32,455 nt of DNA. Source: Nitrospirota bacterium. GTDB taxonomy: Bacteria; Nitrospirota; Thermodesulfovibrionia; Thermodesulfovibrionales; UBA6898. Where the stretch lies: contig JACRHE010000145.1 of NCBI GenBank assembly GCA_016217695.1, forward strand, positions 1 to 32,455, written 5' to 3'. The notes beneath the pieces are model-generated. The model was given only the letters and a program-made list of their open reading frames with translations, was not told the origin of the DNA and searched no databases. The position numbers and the translations under genes are program-made. Position 1 is the stretch's first letter; each line of letters starts with the position of its first letter. Positions 25,011-32,455 of the stretch are shown here, in pieces.

Positions 25011-26819
25011 TCACTTTTTCTCGAACTCTTTTTTTATCTCTTCCAGCCTGCGCCTGAGTGAATGGCTTCTGGGCAGGCGTTTGACTGCATATTCATAGGC
25101 AGTAACGCTTTCCTTCATCATGCCGCGTTTATAAAATAGATCTCCGATAGCTATTAGATGCGTAGGACTCCCTGTTACCATAGCGTTTTGTGTAGCCCTG
25201 GCCATAATTGCATCGTAAACAAACTCCTTGGATATGCCATAACGACTGATAAGTTCGCGGTTCTCATCCTTATTCTTCACAAAAACAACGCTTATAATGT
25301 CGACGAATACGGGTTTCCACGTCTCATCATCGAGCAGTTTCAGTAGGATCGGGGGCAGATCGCCACCGGCACGAAGGCTATCAAGGAGAATAATTTCTAC
25401 CTGATAATGCTCAAGCAGCCTCTGCCACAGCGGGGCCTTACCCTCAATAAGTTTTTTCCCCTTGGATGATTCAGCCGCATCTATTATCCAGGTGTATTCC
25501 TGGATAATAATGGAATTAAGAGACCTTGTGTCTATAAAATTCTTTTTCCACGGATAGAGCCGCCAGACAACGTAACCGCCGAATCCGAAATCATTAAAAA
25601 GATTCCCTTCAATACGGTTATTTTCTATGAAATCAACAGCCGCTACCGGCACCGACTTTCCCGAAGCCTTTCCAAACTTGATCATCTCGAACTTACCGCT
25701 CATAACAAAATATCCGGTAAATGAAACCAGCATAAGCACGACAAATATGACGGCCATGGCATCCTGCGCCCTCCGGCTGATCCGCCGGTTGAACAGACCA
25801 GTCAGGATATGGTCTATCTCAGGCCAGACTATCAATGTCCCGATTAATGTGTAATATCCCATGAACCTCACAGCACTTAAGCTCATAGCAGTCAATCCGA
25901 TAAGTAGTAACACGCTTGTTAAAGGCATCTTTCTGCCCCTTGCAAAAAAAACAATAAGAGAGAGAAAAAGCAGTCCTATATATTCGGGGTCCACGGGCTG
26001 AGTTTTATACCAGTAGAGGACAAAGATCTGTTGATATTCCTGGATATCCTTTGTAAAAAACCTCAAATCTGTCAGGGCGACAACGAGGGGATCAAGTCCG
26101 TTCGGATTGATTAGAGTTGCAGCAAGCGCAATGATTGTTGTCTGGTAAAAAAACCGCAGGTCTTTTTTCGAATATACCACCCTTTTGAACAGAAGGTCTA
26201 CGGTCTCGCCAAGGATAAAGGTAACGATAACAGCAGCCCCGATAATAAAACCCCCGTGAAGATTTGCCCATAAGAGCATCAGGGGGATGAGAAGGAGGAG
26301 CGATCGTCCCCTCGTTCTCCTGAAGTTATCAAGAAGCAGATAGCACGGAACAGAAAATAAGACTGTAAAAAGCACAGGCCTCTCTCCTATATGAGACTGG
26401 AGAGAAAAATATGCCATGAAGAGCAGAGGGAATATTACATAAAGCCTGATCCGATCTCTCTTCAGCCCCATATAAACGAATAAAAGAGCGAGTGTAAGGA
26501 GGATAGACCTCAGAAAAATCATTCCTGCATCACCGAAGGTCTTATAAATCAGATAGAAGATCACCTGGGCAAGCCAGTACTGCTTGAGCACAACAGCCTG
26601 ATAGCGGGGAAAGAGGTTCTTGTTTTCAGCGAGGTCAGAGGTGTATGAAAAGGGGTCGTTGTCAGGTACGGCCTGATTCTCTACGATATACCTGCCGTTA
26701 GCCATATGCCACCAGAAGTCATAGTCCCAGAGCGGAATCGCGAGATAGCTATATAGAAAAAGGGAAAATAAGGATATCAGAGCTAAGAGATAGCCTGCTT
26801 TAAGTATTCTGGTCTTCAT
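25011..26819 (-). CDS. Polytopic membrane protein with C-terminal TPR-like tail, possible GT-C glycosyltransferase
   Basis: A 602-residue protein, not assigned to a named family. An N-terminal membrane helix (about 8-28) is followed by WDYDFWWHMANGRYIVENQ, whose acidic residues in the first extracytoplasmic loop sit where GT-C lipid-dependent glycosyltransferases keep their catalytic Asp or Glu. About ten further hydrophobic segments extend to about residue 370. A soluble periplasmic-type domain then carries GNLFNDFGFGGYVVWRLYP, and the tail (IGDLFYKRGMMKESVTAYEY) looks like a TPR. It is the only glycosyltransferase candidate in a cluster full of sugar-nucleotide genes and it directly follows pilA, so pilin or surface-glycan glycosylation is an attractive but unproven role. 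A strong hairpin ends 7 nt upstream of its ATG, and no clear ribosome site is visible. Confidence 0.75.
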   Translation of the reverse strand: MKTRILKAGYLLALISLFSLFLYSYLAIPLWDYDFWWHMANGRYIVENQAVPDNDPFSYTSDLAENKNLFPRYQAVVLKQYWLAQVIFYLIYKTFGDAGMIFLRSILLTLALLFVYMGLKRDRIRLYVIFPLLFMAYFSLQSHIGERPVLFTVLFSVPCYLLLDNFRRTRGRSLLLLIPLMLLWANLHGGFIIGAAVIVTFILGETVDLLFKRVVYSKKDLRFFYQTTIIALAATLINPNGLDPLVVALTDLRFFTKDIQEYQQIFVLYWYKTQPVDPEYIGLLFLSLIVFFARGRKMPLTSVLLLIGLTAMSLSAVRFMGYYTLIGTLIVWPEIDHILTGLFNRRISRRAQDAMAVIFVVLMLVSFTGYFVMSGKFEMIKFGKASGKSVPVAAVDFIENNRIEGNLFNDFGFGGYVVWRLYPWKKNFIDTRSLNSIIIQEYTWIIDAAESSKGKKLIEGKAPLWQRLLEHYQVEIILLDSLRAGGDLPPILLKLLDDETWKPVFVDIISVVFVKNKDENRELISRYGISKEFVYDAIMARATQNAMVTGSPTHLIAIGDLFYKRGMMKESVTAYEYAVKRLPRSHSLRRRLEEIKKEFEKK

Positions 26820-26825
26820 AGGGAG

Positions 26826-26854
26826 TCAGGTTAGGGGGGATGCCCCTAACCTGA
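26826..26854 (-). promoter_or_regulatory. Strong hairpin between pilA and the next gene
   Basis: TCAGGTTAGGGG and CCCCTAACCTGA form a perfect 12-bp stem with a 5-nt loop. It lies 9 nt after the pilA stop and 6 nt before the next ATG. No U-run follows, so full termination is unlikely. It could protect the 3' end of abundant pilA mRNA and limit translation of the downstream gene. Confidence 0.75.
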
Positions 26855-26863
26855 TCATAACTC

Positions 26864-27403
26864 TTAGTCAGAATAGATGTCTTTGGTATGGATTACGCAG
26901 CCTGTAGCGTCCTGTGCAACGAGCAGAATTCTCCAGGGAGCTGCAGCTGTCTGGCTGCAGGTGACCCTACCTGAGCTACCAGCGCCATTTGAATACAGGG
27001 CGCCGGGAAAACCTGCCCATGGAGATGTCTCGCCATTGAGCGTAAACTTAGCTGCTACATATAAGGAGCAGAGACCGCCTCCATTCAATATAGCTCCGAG
27101 TCCGCTGTTGTTTGAGTCTGCGACAGTGACCTGCCCGTCAGCGGTTGTATCAACTTCTATCAGCGCGCCTTGAGGGCCTGTGCCTGCTGCGAGACCCTTC
27201 AGTGCTGCATTAAGCCATCCCTGAATTTCAGGCTCCGCTGCTGCTGCTGACCTTGTTACAGCGCCCTTCCTCGACCTTTCCTGCATGCCGAGATAACCGG
27301 GGATTGCGATCGCTGCCAGTATTCCGATAATCGCGACAACGATCAGGAGCTCGATGAGGGTAAAACCCTTCTGCTCCTTCAGATTATGCATTGCCTTGTA
27401 CAT
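26864..27403 (-). CDS. pilA: Type IV major pilin
   Basis: Major subunit of a type IV pilus, 179 residues. Leader of 13 residues ending QKG, then the prepilin peptidase site and FTLIELLIVVAIIGILAAIAIPGY, giving N-methyl-Phe +1 and Glu +5. The globular domain (to IYSD) has Ala/Gly-rich segments and three Cys (in GGLCSLYV, VTCSQ and TGCVI), two of which probably form the D-region disulfide. Many Ser/Thr/Asn (NGETSPW, NGAGSSGR) could accept glycans. A strong ribosome site (AGGAGG) lies 7-8 nt before the ATG at 27403. The upstream sigma-54-type promoter and the sugar operon behind it support a glycosylated, regulated pilin. It has a folded C-terminal domain, unlike the short Geobacter-type pilin. 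Assembly machinery is not in the window. Confidence 0.95.
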   Translation of the reverse strand: MYKAMHNLKEQKGFTLIELLIVVAIIGILAAIAIPGYLGMQERSRKGAVTRSAAAAEPEIQGWLNAALKGLAAGTGPQGALIEVDTTADGQVTVADSNNSGLGAILNGGGLCSLYVAAKFTLNGETSPWAGFPGALYSNGAGSSGRVTCSQTAAAPWRILLVAQDATGCVIHTKDIYSD

Positions 27404-27431
27404 GATAATAACCTCCTTCTTGCTTCATATT

Positions 27432-27446
27432 ACGACCAAAGGTCGT
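27432..27446 (-). promoter_or_regulatory. Dyad in the pilA leader
   Basis: ACGACC-AAA-GGTCGT, a perfect 6-bp inverted repeat about 30 nt upstream of the pilA ATG and within the predicted 5' leader. It may be an RNA hairpin or a protein site. Confidence 0.4.
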
Positions 27447-27516
27447 TTATCTTACACCAACCAGAAGAGCTTTTTCATCACCTCCTTGAATATTTCAAAA
27501 TACGCATTCAAAATAT

Positions 27517-27532
27517 AGCACCTTTTGTGCCA
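27517..27532 (-). promoter_or_regulatory. Predicted sigma-54 promoter of pilA
   Basis: On the minus strand TGGCAC-AAAAG-GTGCT matches the -24 element (TGGCAC, perfect) and the -12 GC with correct spacing; only the first T of TTGCW differs. The predicted start near 27507 gives a leader of about 104 nt. The -24 half overlaps a 7-bp inverted repeat CACCTTT/AAAGGTG (27519-27538). In Pseudomonas, Geobacter and Myxococcus pilA is driven by sigma-54 with PilR. Confidence 0.7.
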
Positions 27533-27583
27533 AAGGTGAATACCCTGAACATATTGAAAATACAAATTTAAAAATCTTATTTC

Positions 27584-27640
27584 TGTCAGGGATATTACCC
27601 GTCCTGACATTTTTTGTCAATCATTGCCGTAATCTTGTCA
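27584..27640. promoter_or_regulatory. TGTCA half-site cluster and sigma-70-like promoter upstream of pilA
   Basis: TGTCA or its complement occurs at 27584-27588, 27605-27609, 27615-27619 and 27636-27640, about 50-110 bp upstream of the -24 element. This is where a PilR-type enhancer-binding protein would bind, and published PilR sites contain TGTC. The same stretch holds TTGACA (27620-27615), 17 bp, TAATAT (27597-27592) in the pilA direction, a possible second promoter. Confidence 0.45.
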
Positions 27641-27772
27641 TAAAGGGGAAAAATATTGCTCTTTAAAAAAAAATAAAAATGCATATAATGAATAGAAAAC
27701 GGATATCTTCTCATTGAATATAAAGCGATGTAATAAGATGTATCTCGGACATCACTCTCAAAAAAGTCAGAT

Positions 27773-30700
27773 ATGAAATTCATAGGTCTTGATGCAGGTT
27801 CGGTAAGTGTAAAGATCGTACTACTGGACGAAACAGGCGGCGTGCGTTATCGCCTCTACCAGCGGCACAAAGGTCAGCCTCTGACCGTGGCGCTGGAACT
27901 GCTTAGATCCGTAGTTGCCGATGGCTCCATATTTCATCTGCTCCCTCATCCCCACATAACTGAGGGAGGGGCAGATGGTGGTGGAGAATTTTCCTTGTCT
28001 GTAACAGGTTCGGCAGGAAGACTGATCGCCGATATCCTTAGAATTGAACCTGTAAATGAGGTTGTAGCCTTTACCTATGCAACACGCAGGCTCTATCCTG
28101 AGATTCGAACTATCATAGAGCTCGGAGGAGAAGACTCCAAGCTTATCTTTACAGGAGAAGAAGGGAATTCAGCGAAAGACTTTTCGATGAACTCGGTCTG
28201 CGCAGCCGGAACAGGTTCCTTTCTCGACCAGCAGGCAGAAAGACTTCGGCTCTCCATAGAGGAATTCGGAGAGTTGAGCCTGAGATCCAAGAACCCGCCA
28301 AGGATAGCCGGAAGATGCAGCGTATTTGCAAAATCGGACATGATCCACCTCCAGCAGATCGCAACCCCTGTGGAAGATATTGTTGCCGGTCTCTGCTTTG
28401 CGGTAGCCCGGAACTTTAAGGGTTCTATAGCGAGAGGAAGGGAAATGGCCCGGCCGGTCTCTTTCCAGGGAGGGGTCGCTGCAAACAGCGGGATGATAAG
28501 GGCCTTCAAAGAGGTCCTGGGACTGGAAGAACTCTTTGTCCCTGCAGAATATGCCCTGATGGGAGCTATAGGCGCTGCATTGAAAGACATCAATAGCGGC
28601 AGGGCTCAGCATGTCGATCCGGCAAAGCTTGAAGCGTTCATCCATTCAGACAGGCCTCTGGAAAAAGGGCATATACCGCTCTTAGGCTCAGGAGACCTTT
28701 TTTTGGAAAGACACTCAGTCAAAAGGCAGAAGACAGAAATAGACGCCATATCACAGCAAAGCAGATCTTCGGCTCATCCTTCTTCGCAGAAGACAGAGGG
28801 ATATCTTGGCGTTGACATAGGCTCCATAAGCACAAACCTTGTTGTACTCGACGAAGACTGCAGGCTTATAACAAAGCGGTATCTCATGACAGCAGGCAGG
28901 CCGATAGAGGCGGTTAAGCAGGGCTTGGAAGAGATAGCCCTGGAGCTCGGCGACAGCATTGAAATCATCGGTGTCGGGACAACAGGTTCAGGCCGCTATA
29001 TGATCGCTGATTATATCGGAGCTGATATCGTTAAGAACGAGATTACGGCCCAGGCAACAGCCGCTGCCTTCATTGACAAGGATGTCGACACGATCTTCGA
29101 GATAGGCGGACAGGATTCAAAATACATATCCTTGAAAAACGGGGTGATCATCGACTTTGAGATGAATAAGGCCTGCGCAGCAGGCACAGGCTCTTTTCTT
29201 GAGGAACAGGCTGAAAAGCTCGCCATCTCCATTAAAGGAGAATTTGAAAAACTGGCGTTTGGGTCTGAAAACCCCTGCAGGTTAGGGGAGCGGTGCACGG
29301 TTTTTATGGAGAACTCCCTGATGGCAAACCTCCAGAGGGGCTCTGACAGGGAAGACCTCCTCGCAGGCTTGGCTTATTCCATCGTCCAGAACTATATCAA
29401 CAGGGTAGTGGTTAAGAGACGAATTGGAGATAAGATATTCTTCCAGGGAGGAGTCGCGTTCAATAAATCGGTAGTTGCTGCCTTTGAAAAATATCTCGGC
29501 AAGCAGATCACTGTTCCTCCTGACCATGACGTAACAGGCGCAATCGGCATGGCCTTAATCGCAAGGAGACACATGGCAGAACGGGGTCCTAACGCTGAAA
29601 CAGGGTTCAAGGGCTTCGGATTAGCGAAAAGATCTTATGAAATCTCCTCGTTCGAATGCAAGGGGTGTCCGAACATCTGCGAGATAAACAGGGTCAAGAT
29701 CGAGGGTGAAAAAGGACATCTCTTCTATGGGGGCAGATGTGAAAAATATGATGTGCGAAAGAACAAAACGGATAACGGCATCCCCGATCTTTTTGCCCTG
29801 AGGGATGACCTGCTCTGGAAGGATCACCTGAAATACCGGGACAGCTGCACATTAAAGAACAATGCTGACCAGCCACGGGTACGCCCAGCAAAAACGCCCA
29901 GAATCGGCATCCCCTATATCTTCTATTTTCAGGACTTTCTGCCCTTCTGGTCGACCCTCCTATGGGAACTGGGGTTCGACGTAGAGGTATCCCCCAAAAC
30001 AGACAGGACCATCGTGGACCTCGGCCAGGAGAGCGTTCTTGCAGAGACCTGTTTCCCGGTAAAGACCGCCCACGGGCATATCCGTCATCTGATCGAAAAA
30101 GGGGTCGACGCTGTCTTTGCGCCGAGCTTCGTTGACCTCAACAGACCTGAAGACCGGTTCGAAAAAGGCTTCGCATGTCCGTACACTCAGACAATACCTT
30201 ATTCGGCACGAATCGCCTTTAGAGGCAGTCTCCTGCTGTCGCCGGTTATTGACCTGAAAAGGGGCAATGAATATCTCGTAGCAGAACTAAAACGCGCGTT
30301 CCGGCCATTTGGGATAAAGACCTCCGGGATCCGGATTGCTATACAGAAGGCTGAACTGGCGCAGAACGCATTTATCAGGGAGATCAGGGAAAAAGGAACG
30401 AGCGTCCTTGCAGGGCTGAAGGAACGGGCACTGGTGATCGCCGGAAGGGCATATAACTCCTTTGACAGGGGTATGAACCTTGGAATCCCTCAAAAGCTGG
30501 CTGACCTGGGCGTGCTTTCCATCCCCATGGATTTTCTTCCTCTCGCAGATGCTGATATCCATGAGGACTGGCCGAATATGTACTGGCGTGCAGGACAGAA
30601 GATCCTGAGCGCCGCAAAGATCATCAGGTCAAATCCGCTTCTCTATGCGGTCTATATAGGCAGCTTTTCATGCGGCCCTGACTCCTTCATCATGAAATTC

Positions 30701-32083
30701 TTTGAGGAGGAGATGGCAGGGAAGCCCTATCTCCATTTAGAGATCGATGCCCACACTGCCGATGCAGGCGCCGTAACGCGGTGCGAGGCGTTCCTTGACA
30801 GCATCGAAAACAGTAGAGGCCTTATCCCCGGAACGAGCCGTGACAAAAAGGGGTTCCACCTGCATCAGGCGGCTACATTGAAAACTGGGCAGTCATCGCG
30901 TAAGGTTTTTATACCGCTCATGTCAGACCATGCCTTTGCTCTTGCTGCTGCGTTTGAACACTGCGGCATAGAGGCGGAGGTGCTGCCTGAATCATCAAAA
31001 GAGGCAGTAGATATCGGAAAGAAATATGTCTCGGGCAAGGAATGTTATCCCTGCGCTGTCACCACAGGCGATATGGTCAGGAAGATCATGGAACCGGGGG
31101 TTGTGCCGTCCAGAACAGCTTTTTTCATGCCTTCAGGTTCAGGACCGTGCAGATTCGGCCAGTATAATGTATTCCACCGTCTTGTACTTAAAGAACTGGG
31201 GCTTGAGGATGTCCCGGTGCTCTCTCCAAACCAGGATGAGCATTTTTACCGGCAGCTCGGAGATATCGGAAGGGACTTCACGATGAGATCGTGGAAAGGC
31301 ATCATAGCCATTGAACTGATGAAAAAGTGTCTCCATGAGACGCGGCCTTACGAAATCGAAAAAGGAAACTCGGACGCCGTTTATCACGACTATCTCCCCC
31401 GCATCTGTGCTTCGATAAAAAGCCGCAATGGCAACCTCGGCGGGCTCCTGAAAAAGGCCAGATCGGACTTTGAACATATCAGGAAACAGGAAGGGAGGAG
31501 GCCTTTAATAGGCATAGTCGGAGAGATATTCGTGAGGTCCAACACTTTTTCGAATGAGGACCTGATAAAGAAGATAGAAGCCCTGGGGGGCGAGGCATAT
31601 CTGGCCCCTGTGGAAGAGTGGATTTACTATATAAACCATATGGGTATACAGCGGGTCTTGATAAAAAGAGACTGGTCTGGTATGATTAAACTCCTCATAA
31701 AGAGGTTCTTTCAAAAAAGGGTCGAACATGGTTTGGGGAGCCCTTTTGAAGGGTTTCTGAGGACCCTTCATGAAGCTGATACAAAAGAGTTGATCGAAAA
31801 GGCAGGACCATACCTCCATCCCTCCTTCGAGGGTGAGGCCATCCTCAGTATCGGCAAAAGCATTGACCTCATAAACAGAGGCGCATCAGGTCTTATTAAT
31901 GCGATGCCTTTCGGCTGCATGCCCGGCACAATCGTCAGCGGCCTGATGCGTGGACTAAGCACGGATTTTGGTATTGCGTGCCTGAGCATTCCCTACGACG
32001 GGACTGAATCTCTCACAACAGAGATCCAGTTGGAGGCGTTTATGGACCAGGCAAAAGAATACAGGAAAAATATAAGGAGGTGA
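27773..32083 (+). CDS. Giant acyl-CoA dehydratase activase-related protein (two BadF/BadG/BcrA domains + DUF2229 + HGD-D-like region)
   Basis: A 1436-residue cytoplasmic fusion related to the ATP-dependent activator of 2-hydroxyacyl-CoA dehydratases and benzoyl-CoA reductases. Two ASKHA-type activator domains are in tandem. The first (about 1-270) has FIGLDAGSVSVKIVLLD, NSVCAAGTGSFLDQQAE and GRCSVFAKSDM. The second (about 340-605) has YLGVDIGSISTNLVVLD, NKACAAGTGSFLEEQAE and GERCTVFMENSLM. The Cys in CAAGTGSFL and RC(S/T)VF are the usual [4Fe-4S] ligands of the activator dimer, so one chain could form the cluster internally. A DUF2229-type segment follows (FECKGCPNICEINRVKI), then regions like dehydratase subunits with further Cys (ETCFPVK, GKECYPCAVTTGD). 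Proteins of this architecture are widespread in anaerobes with unknown substrate. No dehydratase genes adjoin it. Confidence 0.9.
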   Translation: MKFIGLDAGSVSVKIVLLDETGGVRYRLYQRHKGQPLTVALELLRSVVADGSIFHLLPHPHITEGGADGGGEFSLSVTGSAGRLIADILRIEPVNEVVAFTYATRRLYPEIRTIIELGGEDSKLIFTGEEGNSAKDFSMNSVCAAGTGSFLDQQAERLRLSIEEFGELSLRSKNPPRIAGRCSVFAKSDMIHLQQIATPVEDIVAGLCFAVARNFKGSIARGREMARPVSFQGGVAANSGMIRAFKEVLGLEELFVPAEYALMGAIGAALKDINSGRAQHVDPAKLEAFIHSDRPLEKGHIPLLGSGDLFLERHSVKRQKTEIDAISQQSRSSAHPSSQKTEGYLGVDIGSISTNLVVLDEDCRLITKRYLMTAGRPIEAVKQGLEEIALELGDSIEIIGVGTTGSGRYMIADYIGADIVKNEITAQATAAAFIDKDVDTIFEIGGQDSKYISLKNGVIIDFEMNKACAAGTGSFLEEQAEKLAISIKGEFEKLAFGSENPCRLGERCTVFMENSLMANLQRGSDREDLLAGLAYSIVQNYINRVVVKRRIGDKIFFQGGVAFNKSVVAAFEKYLGKQITVPPDHDVTGAIGMALIARRHMAERGPNAETGFKGFGLAKRSYEISSFECKGCPNICEINRVKIEGEKGHLFYGGRCEKYDVRKNKTDNGIPDLFALRDDLLWKDHLKYRDSCTLKNNADQPRVRPAKTPRIGIPYIFYFQDFLPFWSTLLWELGFDVEVSPKTDRTIVDLGQESVLAETCFPVKTAHGHIRHLIEKGVDAVFAPSFVDLNRPEDRFEKGFACPYTQTIPYSARIAFRGSLLLSPVIDLKRGNEYLVAELKRAFRPFGIKTSGIRIAIQKAELAQNAFIREIREKGTSVLAGLKERALVIAGRAYNSFDRGMNLGIPQKLADLGVLSIPMDFLPLADADIHEDWPNMYWRAGQKILSAAKIIRSNPLLYAVYIGSFSCGPDSFIMKFFEEEMAGKPYLHLEIDAHTADAGAVTRCEAFLDSIENSRGLIPGTSRDKKGFHLHQAATLKTGQSSRKVFIPLMSDHAFALAAAFEHCGIEAEVLPESSKEAVDIGKKYVSGKECYPCAVTTGDMVRKIMEPGVVPSRTAFFMPSGSGPCRFGQYNVFHRLVLKELGLEDVPVLSPNQDEHFYRQLGDIGRDFTMRSWKGIIAIELMKKCLHETRPYEIEKGNSDAVYHDYLPRICASIKSRNGNLGGLLKKARSDFEHIRKQEGRRPLIGIVGEIFVRSNTFSNEDLIKKIEALGGEAYLAPVEEWIYYINHMGIQRVLIKRDWSGMIKLLIKRFFQKRVEHGLGSPFEGFLRTLHEADTKELIEKAGPYLHPSFEGEAILSIGKSIDLINRGASGLINAMPFGCMPGTIVSGLMRGLSTDFGIACLSIPYDGTESLTTEIQLEAFMDQAKEYRKNIRR

Positions 32084-32087
32084 GTCT

Positions 32088-32186
32088 GTGGGAAACGTTG
32101 TTAAATGGCGCAAGAAAAAGATGAGCAAGCACAAGCACAAAAAATTGCTCAAGAAGACCAAACATCAGAGAAGAAAGAACGGGTAA
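32088..32186 (+). CDS. AURKAIP1/COX24-type small basic protein (32 aa)
   Basis: A tiny Lys/Arg/His-rich protein starting at GTG 32088. The sequence begins MGNVVKWRKKKMSKHKHKK and ends in KHQRRKNG, matching the conserved pattern of the bacterial AURKAIP1/COX24-domain proteins. That domain corresponds to the mitochondrial ribosomal protein mS38, and the bacterial forms are thought to be extra small-subunit ribosomal components. An excellent ribosome site (AAGGAGG at 32074-32080) sits 7 nt before the GTG and overlaps the stop region of the activase gene, only 4 nt of spacer remaining. It is therefore co-transcribed, although the functions look unrelated. Confidence 0.85.
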   Translation: MGNVVKWRKKKMSKHKHKKLLKKTKHQRRKNG

Positions 32187-32237
32187 GGACAATAAGCTTT
32201 CTGCGGTCGACAGGCCGTCAGGTCAGACCGGAGCTGT

Positions 32238-32455
32238 TTATTGATGCCTTGCCCTTTCTGTTTCAAAACGGCTCACCCGTATCCCGATGAACGGCATGGT
32301 TCCGATATAATCCATAAACCGCAGCTTCTTCACCTCACCCCCTTTATGCTTTTTGCCGCTTGCATGAATGAGGAAGAGTTCGTCTGCCTCCCTTTTTATA
32401 ATCCCTATATGCCCTACCAGTTCGCCCGAAACTCCACGGCCGGGGGAATTTATAA
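32238..32455 (-). CDS. DUF1460 / N-acetylmuramoyl-L-alanine amidase-like protein, C-terminal part
   Basis: The last 72 residues of a leftward gene whose start is beyond the window. The visible sequence has GELVGHIGIIKREADELFLI, HASGKKHKGGEVKKL and TMPFIGIRVSRFE. The H-x-G-I...HAS pattern and the closing MPFIGIRVSRF resemble the C-terminal half of DUF1460 proteins, which have an NlpC/P60-like fold and are linked to cell-wall peptide hydrolysis. The catalytic Cys would lie in the missing part. It converges on the small basic protein gene with a 51-nt gap, in which no clear terminator is seen. Confidence 0.75.
   Translation of the reverse strand, partial: INSPGRGVSGELVGHIGIIKREADELFLIHASGKKHKGGEVKKLRFMDYIGTMPFIGIRVSRFETERARHQ

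Larger units (their letters stand above)
27404..27772. other. AT-rich divergent regulatory region, pilA / activase
   Basis: A 369-bp stretch with no supported gene; two short ORFs in it lack ribosome sites and homology. It holds the pilA leader, the sigma-54 and sigma-70 candidate promoters, TGTCA half-sites and, on the plus strand, a TATAAT at 27684-27689 with no good -35 that may serve the activase gene. The activase ATG at 27773 has only a weak AAGTCAG ribosome site. Confidence 0.7.

Overview
The window looks like a chromosomal segment of an anaerobic or metal-cycling Gram-negative bacterium. My best guess is Nitrospirota, with the former Deltaproteobacteria as the alternative. This is inferred from gene content (modular c-type cytochromes, a giant fused CoA-dehydratase activase, a sigma-54-type pilA promoter, an rSAM/selenodomain cluster, a tiny AURKAIP1/COX24-like protein). 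No rRNA or other phylogenetic marker is present. I saw no tRNA, CRISPR array, transposase or phage gene.

Layout. (1) 1-2855, minus strand: two tandem paralogous c-type cytochromes with proline-rich linkers; the first runs off the left edge. They share a divergent promoter region with pyrE (plus). (2) 3648-10205, minus: glnE, then a dipeptide/oligopeptide-type ABC transporter (binding lipoprotein and two permeases, no ATPases here). (3) 10385-12437, plus: a membrane fatty-acid-hydroxylase-type di-iron protein and two rSAM/selenodomain-associated transferases, coupled by 4-nt stop/start overlaps. They converge on an ArsS-like radical SAM protein (minus) whose reading frame appears to continue through an in-frame UGA, probably selenocysteine, with a SECIS-like hairpin just downstream. 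(4) 13468-16866, minus: an exported MsrA-MsrB fusion, a mercuric-reductase-like flavoprotein and a TVP38/TMEM64 membrane protein. (5) 17034-19865, minus: uvrA carrying two in-frame, repeat-derived insertions.

(6) 20018-27403, minus: a sugar/pilin locus. pilA at 27403 has a good sigma-54 promoter with upstream TGTCA half-sites. It is followed by a strong hairpin, a large polytopic membrane protein (possible GT-C glycosyltransferase), CDP-glucose 4,6-dehydratase, a methyltransferase, glucose-1-phosphate cytidylyltransferase, a second methyltransferase, an SDR sugar reductase/epimerase and a second type IV pilin, closed by a clear intrinsic terminator. The arrangement suggests that a CDP-derived, possibly methylated deoxysugar decorates a pilin or another surface glycan. 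(7) 27773-32186, plus: a 1436-residue 2-hydroxyacyl-CoA dehydratase activase fusion and a 32-residue basic AURKAIP1/COX24-type protein. (8) The right edge holds the C-terminal part of a DUF1460-type protein (minus).

The most notable points are the probable selenocysteine extension of the radical SAM protein, the CDP-sugar operon lying between two pilin genes with a sigma-54 pilA promoter, the repeat-derived insertions in uvrA, and the duplicated, modular cytochromes.
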